This document shows, in pieces, positions 43,242 through 51,275 of a DNA stretch of 64,000 bases. Where the stretch lies: contig NZ_JAUSZM010000003.1 in the NCBI RefSeq assembly GCF_030817655.1, positions 9,920,001-9,984,000 on the forward strand, read 5' to 3'. The notes under the pieces are model-generated. The model was not told where the DNA came from. It saw only the letters and a program-made list of their open reading frames with translations, and did no database searches. Every line of letters begins with the position of its first letter. Positions within the stretch are counted from its first letter, which is position 1. A program made the translations under genes and the position numbers. This stretch comes from Streptomyces sp. V4I2. Lineage in GTDB: Bacteria > Actinomycetota > Actinomycetes > Streptomycetales > Streptomycetaceae.

Positions 43242-45584
43242 ATGCCCAGCCCGTCCAGCCGACCGTTCAGCCGTCCGTCCAGACGTACCGTGCTTGCCAC
43301 CGGCTCCGTGCTCGGCGGGACGCTGCTCGCGGGAGGCCTGCCCACCCCGGCCGGAGCGGCGGACACCGCGCCGGCCGGCTCCGATCCCTGGCGCACCGTC
43401 CTCGACGACGCCGACCTGGTCTGGCAGCGGATGCCGAAGACCTGGTACGAGGGCCCGTTCCTGGGCAACGGCTTCCTCGGCTCGGGGATCTACGCCGAAC
43501 CGGCTGCCGAGGACGGCACCTTCCAAGCCGTCCGCTTCAACGTGCAGCACTCCGAAGTGCAGGACCACCGCCCGCAGTTCGGCTCGCTGTTCGGGCTCGC
43601 ACGGCTGCCGATCGGCCACTTCACGCTGGAGCCGGTGGGCACGATCACCGGCCTGGACTGGCGGCTCGGCCTGCGCGACGCCGAGCTGACCGGCACGCTC
43701 ACCACGGACCGGGGCACCCTCACGATCCGCGCCCTGGTGCACACCTCCCGCTCCACGCTGGCCGTCGAGGTGACGCCGAGCCAGGGCGAGCGGGACTTCG
43801 GATGGGCGTTCCACCCGGCCGAGGCGGTCAGCCCGCGCGCCGCGTTCCGCCCGCTGCCGCAGGGATACGAGCCCAACCCGCCCGCGGAGACGAGCGAGCA
43901 CGACGGCATCTCCGCCGCCGTACAGCCGCTCCGGTCCGGCGGGCAGCATGTCACCGCGTGGCGGGAGCGGACGCGCGGTGGAGTGCGGACCCTGTACGCC
44001 CATGTCGCGCACTCGTATCCGAAGTCGACGGCACTCGGGCCGGCGCTGGCCGCGGTCCGCGACGCCTCGAAGCTCGCGTACGACGCGCTGGCGGTTTCAC
44101 ACCGTGCCTGGTGGCATGCCTTCTACCGGAAGAGCTTCCTCTCGCTGCCCGACGCGCGCATGCAGCGCTTCTACTGGATCCAGCTGTACAAGACGGCGTC
44201 CGCGGCCCGGCGCGACGCACCCGTGATGGCCACCTGCGGGCCCTGGCTGGAGTCGACGCCCTGGCCGGCGACCTGGTGGAACCTGAACGTGCAACTGGAG
44301 TACTGGCTCATCCACGCCTCCAACCACCTCGAACTCGACGCCGTCACACGGGCGTTGAGCGAGTTCAGGGACAACCTGACGGCGGAGATGGCGCCCGCGT
44401 ACCGCGCCGACTCGCTGGGCATCCCGCGCACCACCGATGCCTCGCTGGTCAACGGCGGCGCGACGAGCCCCGTCCTGGGCTACGGCGTCGGCATCCCGGG
44501 CCAGGACCCGCCGACTCCCGAGGTCGGCAACCTCACCTGGGCCCTGCACAACGTCTGGCTCAGCTACCGCCACACCATGGACGAGTCGATCCTCCGCGAC
44601 GTCCTCTTCCCCCTCCTCCGCAAAGCGATCAACTACTACCTGCACTTCCTGGAGCCGGGCGCCGACGGCAAACTGCACCTGCCCGCCACCTTCTCGCCCG
44701 AGTACGGGGGCAACTCGCGGGACTGCAACTACGACCTGATGCTGCTCACGTGGGGCTGCCGTACGCTCCTCGAATCCGCCGAACTCCTGCGGATCGACGA
44801 CGAGTCGGCACCGCGCTGGCGCGAGGTCCTGGCCAGACGGGCCGACTATCCGGCCGACGGCAACGGCTTCATGATCGGCGCGGACATACCCTTCGCCAAG
44901 TCGCACCGCCACTACTCGCATCTCCTGGCCGTCTACCCGCTGTACGAACTGACCGGCCGCACGCCCGAGGAGAGGGCGCTGATCGAGAAGTCACTGGCCC
45001 ACTGGGTGGGCTTCGAAGGCGCCCTCCAGGGCTACACGTTCACCGGCGCCGCCTCGATGTCGGCGCTGCTGGGCAAGGGCGAGGACGCGCTCAGCTACCT
45101 GGGCCAGCTGATGACCCGCTTCATCCAGCCCAACACCATGTACCAGGAAACGGGCCCGGTCATCGAGACCCCCCTCTCGGCCGCCCAGTCCCTGCACGAC
45201 ATGGTCTGCCAGTCCTGGGGCGGCATCATCCGTGTCTTCCCCGCGCTGCCGGCTGCCTGGGCGGATCTGACAGTGCACAACTTCCGTACCCAGGGAGCCT
45301 TCCTGCTCAGTGCCGTACGCAAGGACGGGGTGACCCGCTGGATCCGGCTGCACAGCGAGGCGGGCGCCCCCTGCGTCGTACGGCATGGCATCACCGGCCC
45401 GATCGAGGTACGGGACGGCACGGGACGCCGGTTGCGGTACGCGTCCGTGGGCGACGGTGCGATCCAAGTCGCCCTGCGCAAGGGGGAGTCGGCGCTCATC
45501 ACCGCCAGGGGCGACCGTCCCGACCTGAGGATCACGCCTGTCGAGCCGAACGAAGAGGCACCGCGCTGGGGGCTGCCCGGCTGA
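43242..45584 (+). CDS. Exported GH95-like glycoside hydrolase, paralogue
   Basis: 780 residues with a Tat signal (SRRTVLATGSVLGGTLLAGG). It is a clear paralogue of the enzyme at 27.3 kb, sharing the opening TWYEGPFLGNGFLGSGIY, HFTLEPVGTITGLDWRL, the active-site block WWNLNVQLEYWLIHASNHLE L, TFSPEYG, SHRHYSHLLAVYPLYELTG and ETPLSAAQSLHDMVCQSWGG IIRVFPALP. It has an extra loop after TTDASLVNGGATSP and a proline-rich PGQDPPTPEVG. AGGAGG lies four bases before ATG 43242. It is alone on its transcript and divergent from the ABC operon. Confidence 0.85.
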   Translation: MPSPSSRPFSRPSRRTVLATGSVLGGTLLAGGLPTPAGAADTAPAGSDPWRTVLDDADLVWQRMPKTWYEGPFLGNGFLGSGIYAEPAAEDGTFQAVRFNVQHSEVQDHRPQFGSLFGLARLPIGHFTLEPVGTITGLDWRLGLRDAELTGTLTTDRGTLTIRALVHTSRSTLAVEVTPSQGERDFGWAFHPAEAVSPRAAFRPLPQGYEPNPPAETSEHDGISAAVQPLRSGGQHVTAWRERTRGGVRTLYAHVAHSYPKSTALGPALAAVRDASKLAYDALAVSHRAWWHAFYRKSFLSLPDARMQRFYWIQLYKTASAARRDAPVMATCGPWLESTPWPATWWNLNVQLEYWLIHASNHLELDAVTRALSEFRDNLTAEMAPAYRADSLGIPRTTDASLVNGGATSPVLGYGVGIPGQDPPTPEVGNLTWALHNVWLSYRHTMDESILRDVLFPLLRKAINYYLHFLEPGADGKLHLPATFSPEYGGNSRDCNYDLMLLTWGCRTLLESAELLRIDDESAPRWREVLARRADYPADGNGFMIGADIPFAKSHRHYSHLLAVYPLYELTGRTPEERALIEKSLAHWVGFEGALQGYTFTGAASMSALLGKGEDALSYLGQLMTRFIQPNTMYQETGPVIETPLSAAQSLHDMVCQSWGGIIRVFPALPAAWADLTVHNFRTQGAFLLSAVRKDGVTRWIRLHSEAGAPCVVRHGITGPIEVRDGTGRRLRYASVGDGAIQVALRKGESALITARGDRPDLRITPVEPNEEAPRWGLPG

Positions 45585-45589
45585 CCACC

Positions 45590-45850
45590 ATGGCCGTCTG
45601 CTGTCGTCCTTGTCCGTGACCGCCACGATGTACTTGCCCGGCGCCAGACAGGTGACGGTGCCGGTCGTGAACGAGCCGCTGACGCCTTTGGAGTCCTTGG
45701 GATCCTTGGAGTCCTTGGAGTCCGCCGCGGTCTCCGCGACAGCGGCCGAGTCCTTCGCGGCTTCGTCGGAGGAACTGCCACCAGCGGTGTGGTCCGGACA
45801 TCCATCCACGCGACATGCACCAGCGTGCTTGCGGGCTGAGGAGGCGGTGG
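45590..45850 (-). pseudogene. Fragment of an exported low-complexity protein
   Basis: On the minus strand one frame reads SSSDEAAKDSAAVAETAADS KDSKDPKDSKG and then GSFTTGTVTCLAPGKYIVAV TDKDD. It is acidic, with repeated DSK units coded by GGAGTCCTT repeats. There is no start or signal peptide and it runs into the GH95-like gene end without a proper stop context. I do not recognise a family. Confidence 0.35.
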
Positions 45851-45863
45851 CACAGTGGTCTGT

Positions 45864-46607
45864 ATGTGCGGTCGCTACGCCTCCACTCGCAGCCCCGAGG
45901 ACCTGGTCCAGCTCTTCCAGGTCACCGACTGGCGTGCCGAGGAGGCACTGGCGCCGAACTGGAACGTCGCCCCGACCGACAACGTGTGGGCTGTCCTCGA
46001 GCGCGTCCCACGCGAGAAGGACGATGCCGAAGCGGCGGAGCGTGAGCTGCGGCCGCTGCGCTGGGGCCTGGTGCCCTCCTGGGCGAAAGACCTGAAGATC
46101 GGCGCGCGGATGATCAACGCGCGAGTCGAGACCGTGCACGAGAAACCCGCCTTCCGCCGCGCATTCGCCCGCCGCCGTTGCCTGCTGCCGGCCGACGGTT
46201 TCTACGAGTGGGAGGAGGCCAAGGACCCCGCCACCGGCAAGACCCGCAAACAGCCGTACTTCATCCATCCAGAGGACGAGCAGGTCATGGCGCTCGCCGG
46301 CCTGTACGAGTACTGGCGCAACCCGGAGATCCAGCGGGACGACGACCCTGCCGCCTGGCTGGTGACCTGCACCATCCTCACCACCGAGGCCACCGACGCG
46401 GCCGGCCGAGTCCACCCCCGCATGCCGCTCGCCCTCCCACCGGACCACTACGACGCGTGGCTCGACCCCCACCACCAGGACCCGGACGACCTGCGCGCCC
46501 TGCTCACTCAGCCCGCCGACGGCCACCTGGACGCCCGGCCGGTCTCCCCATCCGTCAACAACGTCCGCAACAACGGCCCTCACCTCCTGGACGAGATCGC
46601 CGTGTAG
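45864..46607 (+). CDS. SRAP-domain protein (HMCES/YedK family)
   Basis: 247 residues. The start is set at ATG 45864 because the next codon is Cys: MCGRYAS is the essential N-terminus of SRAP proteins, where Cys2 is freed and forms a thiazolidine crosslink with abasic sites. Other family blocks are NWNVAPTD, RPLRWGLVPSWAKDLKIGAR MINARVETV, RRCLLPADGFYEWEEAK with the catalytic Glu, LAGLYEYW, and HPRMPLALP with the His. It protects abasic sites in single-stranded DNA. It is probably transcribed with the PhzF-like gene. Confidence 0.93.
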   Translation: MCGRYASTRSPEDLVQLFQVTDWRAEEALAPNWNVAPTDNVWAVLERVPREKDDAEAAERELRPLRWGLVPSWAKDLKIGARMINARVETVHEKPAFRRAFARRRCLLPADGFYEWEEAKDPATGKTRKQPYFIHPEDEQVMALAGLYEYWRNPEIQRDDDPAAWLVTCTILTTEATDAAGRVHPRMPLALPPDHYDAWLDPHHQDPDDLRALLTQPADGHLDARPVSPSVNNVRNNGPHLLDEIAV

Positions 46608-46666
46608 GTGTGCAGCGGTCCGCCCGTCCAGGAATAGCCGCAGGCCCGCCCCGCGTTGCCGCGAGC

Positions 46667-47542
46667 ATGACGACGAACGCGCCGCGACCCGAGGTACTGC
46701 GCTACACCGCCTTCTCCAGTGCCCCCGACGGCGGAAACCCCGCCGGCGTCGTTCTGGACGCCACCGCCCTGGACGACAGCGACATGCTGGCCATCGCCGC
46801 CGAGCTCGGATACTCGGAGTCCGCGTTCCTGACCGCGCCCCCGGAAGGCCTCGGCGGCCAGGAGGGGCGCGCGTACAGCATCCGCTACTTCAGTCCCAAG
46901 GCCGAGGTGCCGTTCTGCGGGCACGCCACCGTCGCGACCGCCGTCGCGCTCGCCGAGCGGATGGGCCCGGGCGAGCTGGTGTTCGCGACGCGGGCCGGCA
47001 CCGTGCCGGTGGAGGTGACCGAGGAAGGCGGGACCGTCAGGGCCACGCTCACCAGCGTGGAGCCGCACATCGAGGAGATCGCCGACGCCGACCTCGCGGA
47101 GGCCCTCGCCGCGCTCGGCTGGCCGGCCACCGATCTCGACCCGGCCTTCCCGCCCCGTATCGCGTTCGCCGGCGCCCGCCATCTCGTTCTCGCGGCGGCG
47201 ACACGTGCCCGCCTCGCAGATCTCGCGTACGACTTCCCGCGCCTCGAAGCTCTGATGCACCGCTTGGACCTGACCACGGTCCAGCTGGTGTGGCGGGAGT
47301 CGGCCACCGTCTTCCATGTCCGTGACCCGTTCCCCGTCGGCGGCGTCGTCGAGGACCCGGCGACCGGGGCCGCGGCCGCCGCGTTCGGCGCGTACGCCCG
47401 TGAGTTCGGCCTGGTCCCCGAGGATGCCGTCCTCACCCTGCACCAGGGCGAGGATCTGGGACGCCCTGGCGAACTCACGGTGACGCTCCGCGCGGGTGAC
47501 CGGCGCGTCCGTGTCGGCGGCGCAGGAGCCCGCATCGGCTAA
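46667..47542 (+). CDS. PhzF-like isomerase family protein
   Basis: 291 residues of the PhzF/diaminopimelate-epimerase fold. The N-terminal half has FSSAPDGGNPAGVVLDATAL, LGYSESAFLTAP with the conserved Glu, and RYFSPKAEVPFCGHATVATA VAL; the C-terminal half has DPFPVGGVVEDPATGAAAAA FGAY. PhzF converts a dihydrohydroxyanthranilate in phenazine synthesis, but isolated homologues are of unknown function; no other phenazine genes are here. ATG 46667 is used. It lies 59 bases after the SRAP gene. Confidence 0.9.
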   Translation: MTTNAPRPEVLRYTAFSSAPDGGNPAGVVLDATALDDSDMLAIAAELGYSESAFLTAPPEGLGGQEGRAYSIRYFSPKAEVPFCGHATVATAVALAERMGPGELVFATRAGTVPVEVTEEGGTVRATLTSVEPHIEEIADADLAEALAALGWPATDLDPAFPPRIAFAGARHLVLAAATRARLADLAYDFPRLEALMHRLDLTTVQLVWRESATVFHVRDPFPVGGVVEDPATGAAAAAFGAYAREFGLVPEDAVLTLHQGEDLGRPGELTVTLRAGDRRVRVGGAGARIG

Positions 47543-47732
47543 GGCGCCGGCCATGCCGGTCACTTCGCCGCTGCGCGCCCAGTCCCCCAACCGCTCAATC
47601 CACCCGGCACGGCGCAACTCGGCCACCCTCATCGAGACCGGCACCGAGTCCGATCGCCTGGCTCGCTCCATGTCGGCAGCGCGGAAGACGATGCCGTCTC
47701 GACACGCACACGAGGGTCCGAACCGCCTCCCG

Positions 47733-48120
47733 CTATTGCCGCGCGATGGCTTTGAGCCAGTCCTCGACTGTGAGGACATCTGCCCACTGCGGGAAGAGCT
47801 TTTCGATGAGCATCGTGTGCACCTCGGGGTCGGTGTCGAGGCAGGCATTGCCAGGACGGTGAGGCCGAAGTCCGGGTCGATGGCGTGCCACAGGGTGGAC
47901 AGCACTACAGCGCTGGTGGCAATGCCGGTGAGAACAAGGCTGTCGATGTCGCGAGCCCTGAGTACCAGGTCGAGGTCGCTGCCCGAGAACGCGCTCCCAC
48001 GCCTCTTGGTAACCACGACGTCACCCTGGCCGTAACCCGATCACCACGTAGATCACGGGGATGCCGGCAGCCCGGGCACCGTCGATCGCCCTGCGCAAGC
48101 GCGGCAGATATCTCCGTGTC
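47733..48120 (-). pseudogene. Isochorismatase-family hydrolase, decayed
   Basis: Pieces of a cysteine hydrolase lie in three frames on the minus strand. RAIDGARAAGIPVIYVVIGL RPG is followed, after an apparent internal deletion, by VVTKRRGSAFSGSDLDLVLR, LVLTGIATSAVVLSTLWHAI D and, one base shifted, ACLDTDPEVHTMLIEKLFPQ WADVLTVEDWLKAIA. The motif TGIATSAVV shows that the catalytic Cys position is Ala/Ser. The N-terminal Asp block is gone. The intact IS5 element lies just upstream. Confidence 0.65.
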
Positions 48121-48238
48121 CGTTCTCAGCCCTTGAGGCGTCGCGACTGCCGCAACACCGGTGGCGAGCCCGCCACACGCACTGGAAAACCAGGTGCGTA
48201 CGACGGGCAGTCCACCTAGGCCCTGTCTGGAATTCGAA

Positions 48239-48745
48239 TCACGAGTGTGGTGCGATGCTGCGGAGCCAGAGCATCGCACCACACAGGTGCAGTCCGGCCT
48301 CGTAGCTCTCCGGGGTCTTGTCGTACCGGGTAGCGATACCGCGCCAGTTCCGCAGCCGGTTGATGCACCGTTCCACGGTGTTGCGCTCTTTGTAGAGTGT
48401 CGCGTCGTGCGAGACTGGCCGCCCGCCGGCCCTGCCACGCTTCTTGCGGTTCGCAGCCTGGTCGGCCTTCTCCGGGATCACGGCTCGGATCCCGCGTTGT
48501 CGCAGGTAGCGGCGGTTGCGTCGGGACGAGTACGCCTTGTCCGCGGCCACTGCATCCGGCCGGGTCCGCGGGCGCCCGACCGGGCCGCGCACTTTCACCC
48601 GTTCCAGGACCGGGGCGAACTGCGGACTGTCGCCGGCCTGCCCGGGCGTGAGGACGAACGCAAGCGGGCGACAGCGTCGGTCGGCCGCCACTTGGATCTT
48701 GCTCGTCAGTCCGCCCCGGGAACGCCCCAGCTCGGCGGCTTTCAA
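48239..48745 (-). CDS. IS5-family transposase, orfB
   Basis: 168 residues: LGRSRGGLTSKIQVAADRRC RPLAFVLTPGQ, PDAVAADKAYSSRRNRRYLR QRGIRAVIPEK with the second catalytic Asp, and YKERNTVERCINRLRNWRGI ATRYDK with the catalytic Glu. Formal start is a TTG overlapping orfA's stop; it is more likely translated as a fusion with orfA. Confidence 0.88.
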   Translation of the reverse strand: MKAAELGRSRGGLTSKIQVAADRRCRPLAFVLTPGQAGDSPQFAPVLERVKVRGPVGRPRTRPDAVAADKAYSSRRNRRYLRQRGIRAVIPEKADQAANRKKRGRAGGRPVSHDATLYKERNTVERCINRLRNWRGIATRYDKTPESYEAGLHLCGAMLWLRSIAPHS

Positions 48746-49224
48746 GCGGGCCCGGTGTCGTCGGTGGACCCGTCGCCGCTCGACGCGCGCCTCGTCCTCG
48801 GCCTGTCCGTCCTGCGTTCTTTGCTCCTTGTCCTCGCCCCCTTTTCGGCCTCGACGGCCATTTCCAAGGCCGCCAACTGCTCGGGGTCCAGGGCCATCCC
48901 GGCGGCGTGGTGGTGGGCCCGGGCGGTCGCAGAGTCCACGCTGACCAGGCCCAGATCAGCCTGGCCGCGGGCAGCGGCCTCGGCGATCACTGTGTGCATC
49001 AGGTCCTGGAAGACGCCACGCGTCGCCCAGATCCGGAAGCGGTCGTACGCGCTCTGCCAGGGCCCGAACTCGGTCGGCAGGTCACGCCAGGGGCTACCGG
49101 TCCGGAACCGCCACATCACCGCGTTGAAATGTTTCCGCAGGTCGGGGATGGGCCCAACCGCGGCAATCGGGAGATGGGGCTCGATCAGGGCCCACTGCTC
49201 ATCGGTGAGATCGCCTCGCGCCAT
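48742..49224 (-). CDS. IS5-family transposase, orfA
   Basis: 160 residues beginning MARGDLTDEQWALIEPHLP, the standard opening of IS5/IS427-group transposases, with RKHFNAVMWRFRTGSPWRDL PTEFG and LGLVSVDSATARAHHHAAG carrying the first catalytic Asp. The stop overlaps the start of orfB (TTGA), so the full transposase probably forms by ribosomal frameshift near the Arg-rich end. Both parts look intact. Confidence 0.9.
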   Translation of the reverse strand: MARGDLTDEQWALIEPHLPIAAVGPIPDLRKHFNAVMWRFRTGSPWRDLPTEFGPWQSAYDRFRIWATRGVFQDLMHTVIAEAAARGQADLGLVSVDSATARAHHHAAGMALDPEQLAALEMAVEAEKGARTRSKERRTDRPRTRRASSGDGSTDDTGPA

Positions 49225-49314
49225 GACTGACGGCCTATCAAGACCGAGCCCCCGCGCGCAGGCGATCTACCGAACTCCTGATCCGAGCTCCAGACAGGAC
49301 CTAGCGTGCAGGGC

Positions 49315-49803
49315 ATGCGCGTTGTTTTCACCAAGGGGCCCGGTACGAGTTACGACATCGCCGTGCACCGCGAGACCGGTGCCGCGCTCGCCCCGCGCAA
49401 CGGGCCCGGGGGGCATCCGTATCTTCCTCATGACTTGGTGCACTTCCTCGTCGAGGCGGAGGCGGGCATCGAGCTCGGGGTCTACGGGCGGCTGGCCGCC
49501 GGTGACAACGGCCTGTTCTGGCCCGCCGACCCCGCGGAGCGCGCCAAGGCCGCCCGGCGTCGCAAGTCGAAGCGAGTGCAGTCGTCCCCTCAGGCGAAGG
49601 CCGACATGGCCAGGTCGGAGGAGCTGGCGGGCATCGCCGTACCCGTATGGGAGGTGCGGCACGGCCAGGCGCGGGAGCTGCCGGCGTATGTGACGGCGCG
49701 GGAGATCCCTTCGGTGGTCGACCGGATCGTGTTCCGGTTCGACGAGTACGCCGACCGCTGGCACACCCTGCCGGTCCGAGGTTCGCTGACCCTGACGTGG
49801 TGA
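49315..49803 (+). CDS. Hypothetical protein next to IS element
   Basis: 162 residues beginning MRVVFTKGPGTSYDIAVHRE T. The sequence is soluble, with a Lys/Arg-rich middle (AARRRKSKRVQ) and a final strand VVDRIVFRFDEYADRWHTLP V. No domain is recognised, but the codon use is normal and the frame intact. The IS5 element ends at 49300, only ten bases from the target duplication to the ATG, so the gene has lost its own upstream sequence; GTG 49306 is an alternative start. Transcription may now depend on the IS. Confidence 0.65.
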   Translation: MRVVFTKGPGTSYDIAVHRETGAALAPRNGPGGHPYLPHDLVHFLVEAEAGIELGVYGRLAAGDNGLFWPADPAERAKAARRRKSKRVQSSPQAKADMARSEELAGIAVPVWEVRHGQARELPAYVTAREIPSVVDRIVFRFDEYADRWHTLPVRGSLTLTW

Positions 49804-49981
49804 CGCCGGTTCGGTCCACGGTCGGTGCGCTGCACCGGGCGTAGCTTTCCAGCGGCTCCGCTGATGGCCACCAGGACCTGTAATCGGAACAGCGGCACCG
49901 TACGCGCCGGCTCGCGCGTCAACGCGGACTCCTCGTGGCCCGAACCCTGGCTTGGCCGGCGCCTACCCGAACGACCAGTGC

Positions 49982-50935
49982 TCAGCCCGCGGTCTTGGTT
50001 TTGATGAGCGGCGCGTCCCGCGTGAGCTCCCGGAATCCGACGCTGTAGTAAAGGCCGCGCGCCTGGGGATGCCCCGGCGCACCCAGGCAGGCGACCGTCA
50101 TATGAGTGGCCCCGGCCGCCCGCGCCAGATGCATCCCGTGCAGCAGCATCGCCCTTGCCAGCCGCAGACGCCGGTAGTCCGGATGCGTCCCGACCGGCTC
50201 GAACTCAGCGGTCCTGTTCGCTTCGTCGAGCCACATGATCGTCGAGGATGCCATCGTTCCGTCCGGCGCCTCCACCAGGATGTGCAGGTCGCCGCGATAC
50301 GTCGCCGTCTGCCGGACGCCCTGGTAGGCCTCGGCCGAGTACGTCGAGGGAGCCCAGGCGTCCAGATGGGCCTGGACCGCGGCCTTCGGCCCGGCCTCGT
50401 CGGCGGTACGGAACCGGAATCCGTCTGGCAGTACCGGCTGTTCGACGTCGGTGAGGTCCCGCTCGTTGAGCTGGGTCCAGGACCCGGCGTCACCGAGCGA
50501 GGCCGGGTCGGTCTCGTAGCCGTGCGCCGCCCATCGCTTCAGGGCGAACTCATCGGCGGCGCTCGGCATCACCGTACGCTCGATGCCCGCCGCCGTACCG
50601 TCGTACCAGTCGATCACCTCGTCAACCAGCCCGGCGTGGTCGGGATGGACCTGATACGCGAGATAGGCGCTGGTGACGTCCTTCACCGACCCGTCGCTCC
50701 GCCTGACCTGGTGCGGAAGATGGGCCCAGCTCCACGCCACCAGCTCACCGCCGGAGAACCACAGCCGACGCGGCCGGCTCGCGCCGTCGCCGGCGTGCCC
50801 CTTGCCCCAGTTCCAGGCCAGCTCGCCGAACGTCGCGTCGCTGTTCACCAGGTCCGGGCGGGTGGCGGTGACACGCTGCGCCAGACCCTGCATGAGCTGC
50901 ACGTCTGCGGCGGTCAGGAGCTCGACGTTCGCCAT
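49982..50935 (-). CDS. GNAT-family N-acetyltransferase
   Basis: 317 residues with two tandem GNAT-like halves. The first has AWSWAHLPHQVRRSDG and SAYLAYQVHPDHAGLVDEVI DW; the second has a complete acetyl-CoA site: STIMWLDEANRTAEFEPVGT HPDYRRLRLARAMLLHGMHL AR, then GATHMTVACLG and YYSVGFREL. The R/Q-x-x-G/A pattern is seen as RRLRLA. The acceptor is unknown. ATG 50935 begins MANVELLTAADVQLM; no strong ribosome site precedes it. Confidence 0.85.
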   Translation of the reverse strand: MANVELLTAADVQLMQGLAQRVTATRPDLVNSDATFGELAWNWGKGHAGDGASRPRRLWFSGGELVAWSWAHLPHQVRRSDGSVKDVTSAYLAYQVHPDHAGLVDEVIDWYDGTAAGIERTVMPSAADEFALKRWAAHGYETDPASLGDAGSWTQLNERDLTDVEQPVLPDGFRFRTADEAGPKAAVQAHLDAWAPSTYSAEAYQGVRQTATYRGDLHILVEAPDGTMASSTIMWLDEANRTAEFEPVGTHPDYRRLRLARAMLLHGMHLARAAGATHMTVACLGAPGHPQARGLYYSVGFRELTRDAPLIKTKTAG

Positions 50936-51275
50936 GGTGCGCCACTGTGCCAGGACTCCGCGAAGCCGTCGAACCGTTTTCCGGGGGCGCCGATCGCGGC
51001 TGTCAGCAGCACAACACGCGAAGCGCTTCGTCGTGGCGGCGGAGCCGATGGCAGAACGGGCGGCCATGTCCCGCGGAGCCCTGGCCGGCCGGGAGTTGGG
51101 GGTCGTCGGCTGGGTTTCGTCAGTCGTCTGGAGCGTCTTGGCTGTCGGATCCCGAGAGCCGTCCGGTCCGGCCCGGCTCAGGTTGATACCGCTGGGCTGG
51201 GTCGGACCGGAGGTCGGGCTGGGGGTGGGACGGGTGTACAGGACGTGGGCGGGTGGTCGGGGCCGACCTAGGTGC
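50936..51275. other. Intergenic with small palindrome
   Basis: About 340 bases between the GNAT gene start and the pectate lyase stop. The palindrome CGAAGCGCTTCG lies at 51019-51030 and shares its AAGCGCTT core with the one at 52630. No gene is supported. Confidence 0.4.

Larger units (their letters stand above)
48220..49300 (-). mobile_element. IS5-family insertion sequence
   Basis: An apparently complete 1,081-bp element. The ends are imperfect inverted repeats of about 24 bases: left GCCCTGTCTGGAATTCGAAT, right (inverted) GTCCTGTCTGGAGCTCGGAT. CTAG flanks both ends (48216-48219 and 49301-49304) as a target duplication. Two overlapping reading frames encode one DDE transposase split by a frame change, as in the IS427 group. 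Confidence 0.9.

Noticed and set aside
46667..47542. Phenazine biosynthesis cluster
   Set aside because: Only a PhzF-like protein is present; none of the other phenazine genes are nearby and isolated homologues are common.
47543..47732. Minus-strand text RSDSVPVSMRVAELRRAGWI as a regulator remnant
   Set aside because: Too short and without a recognisable motif or start.
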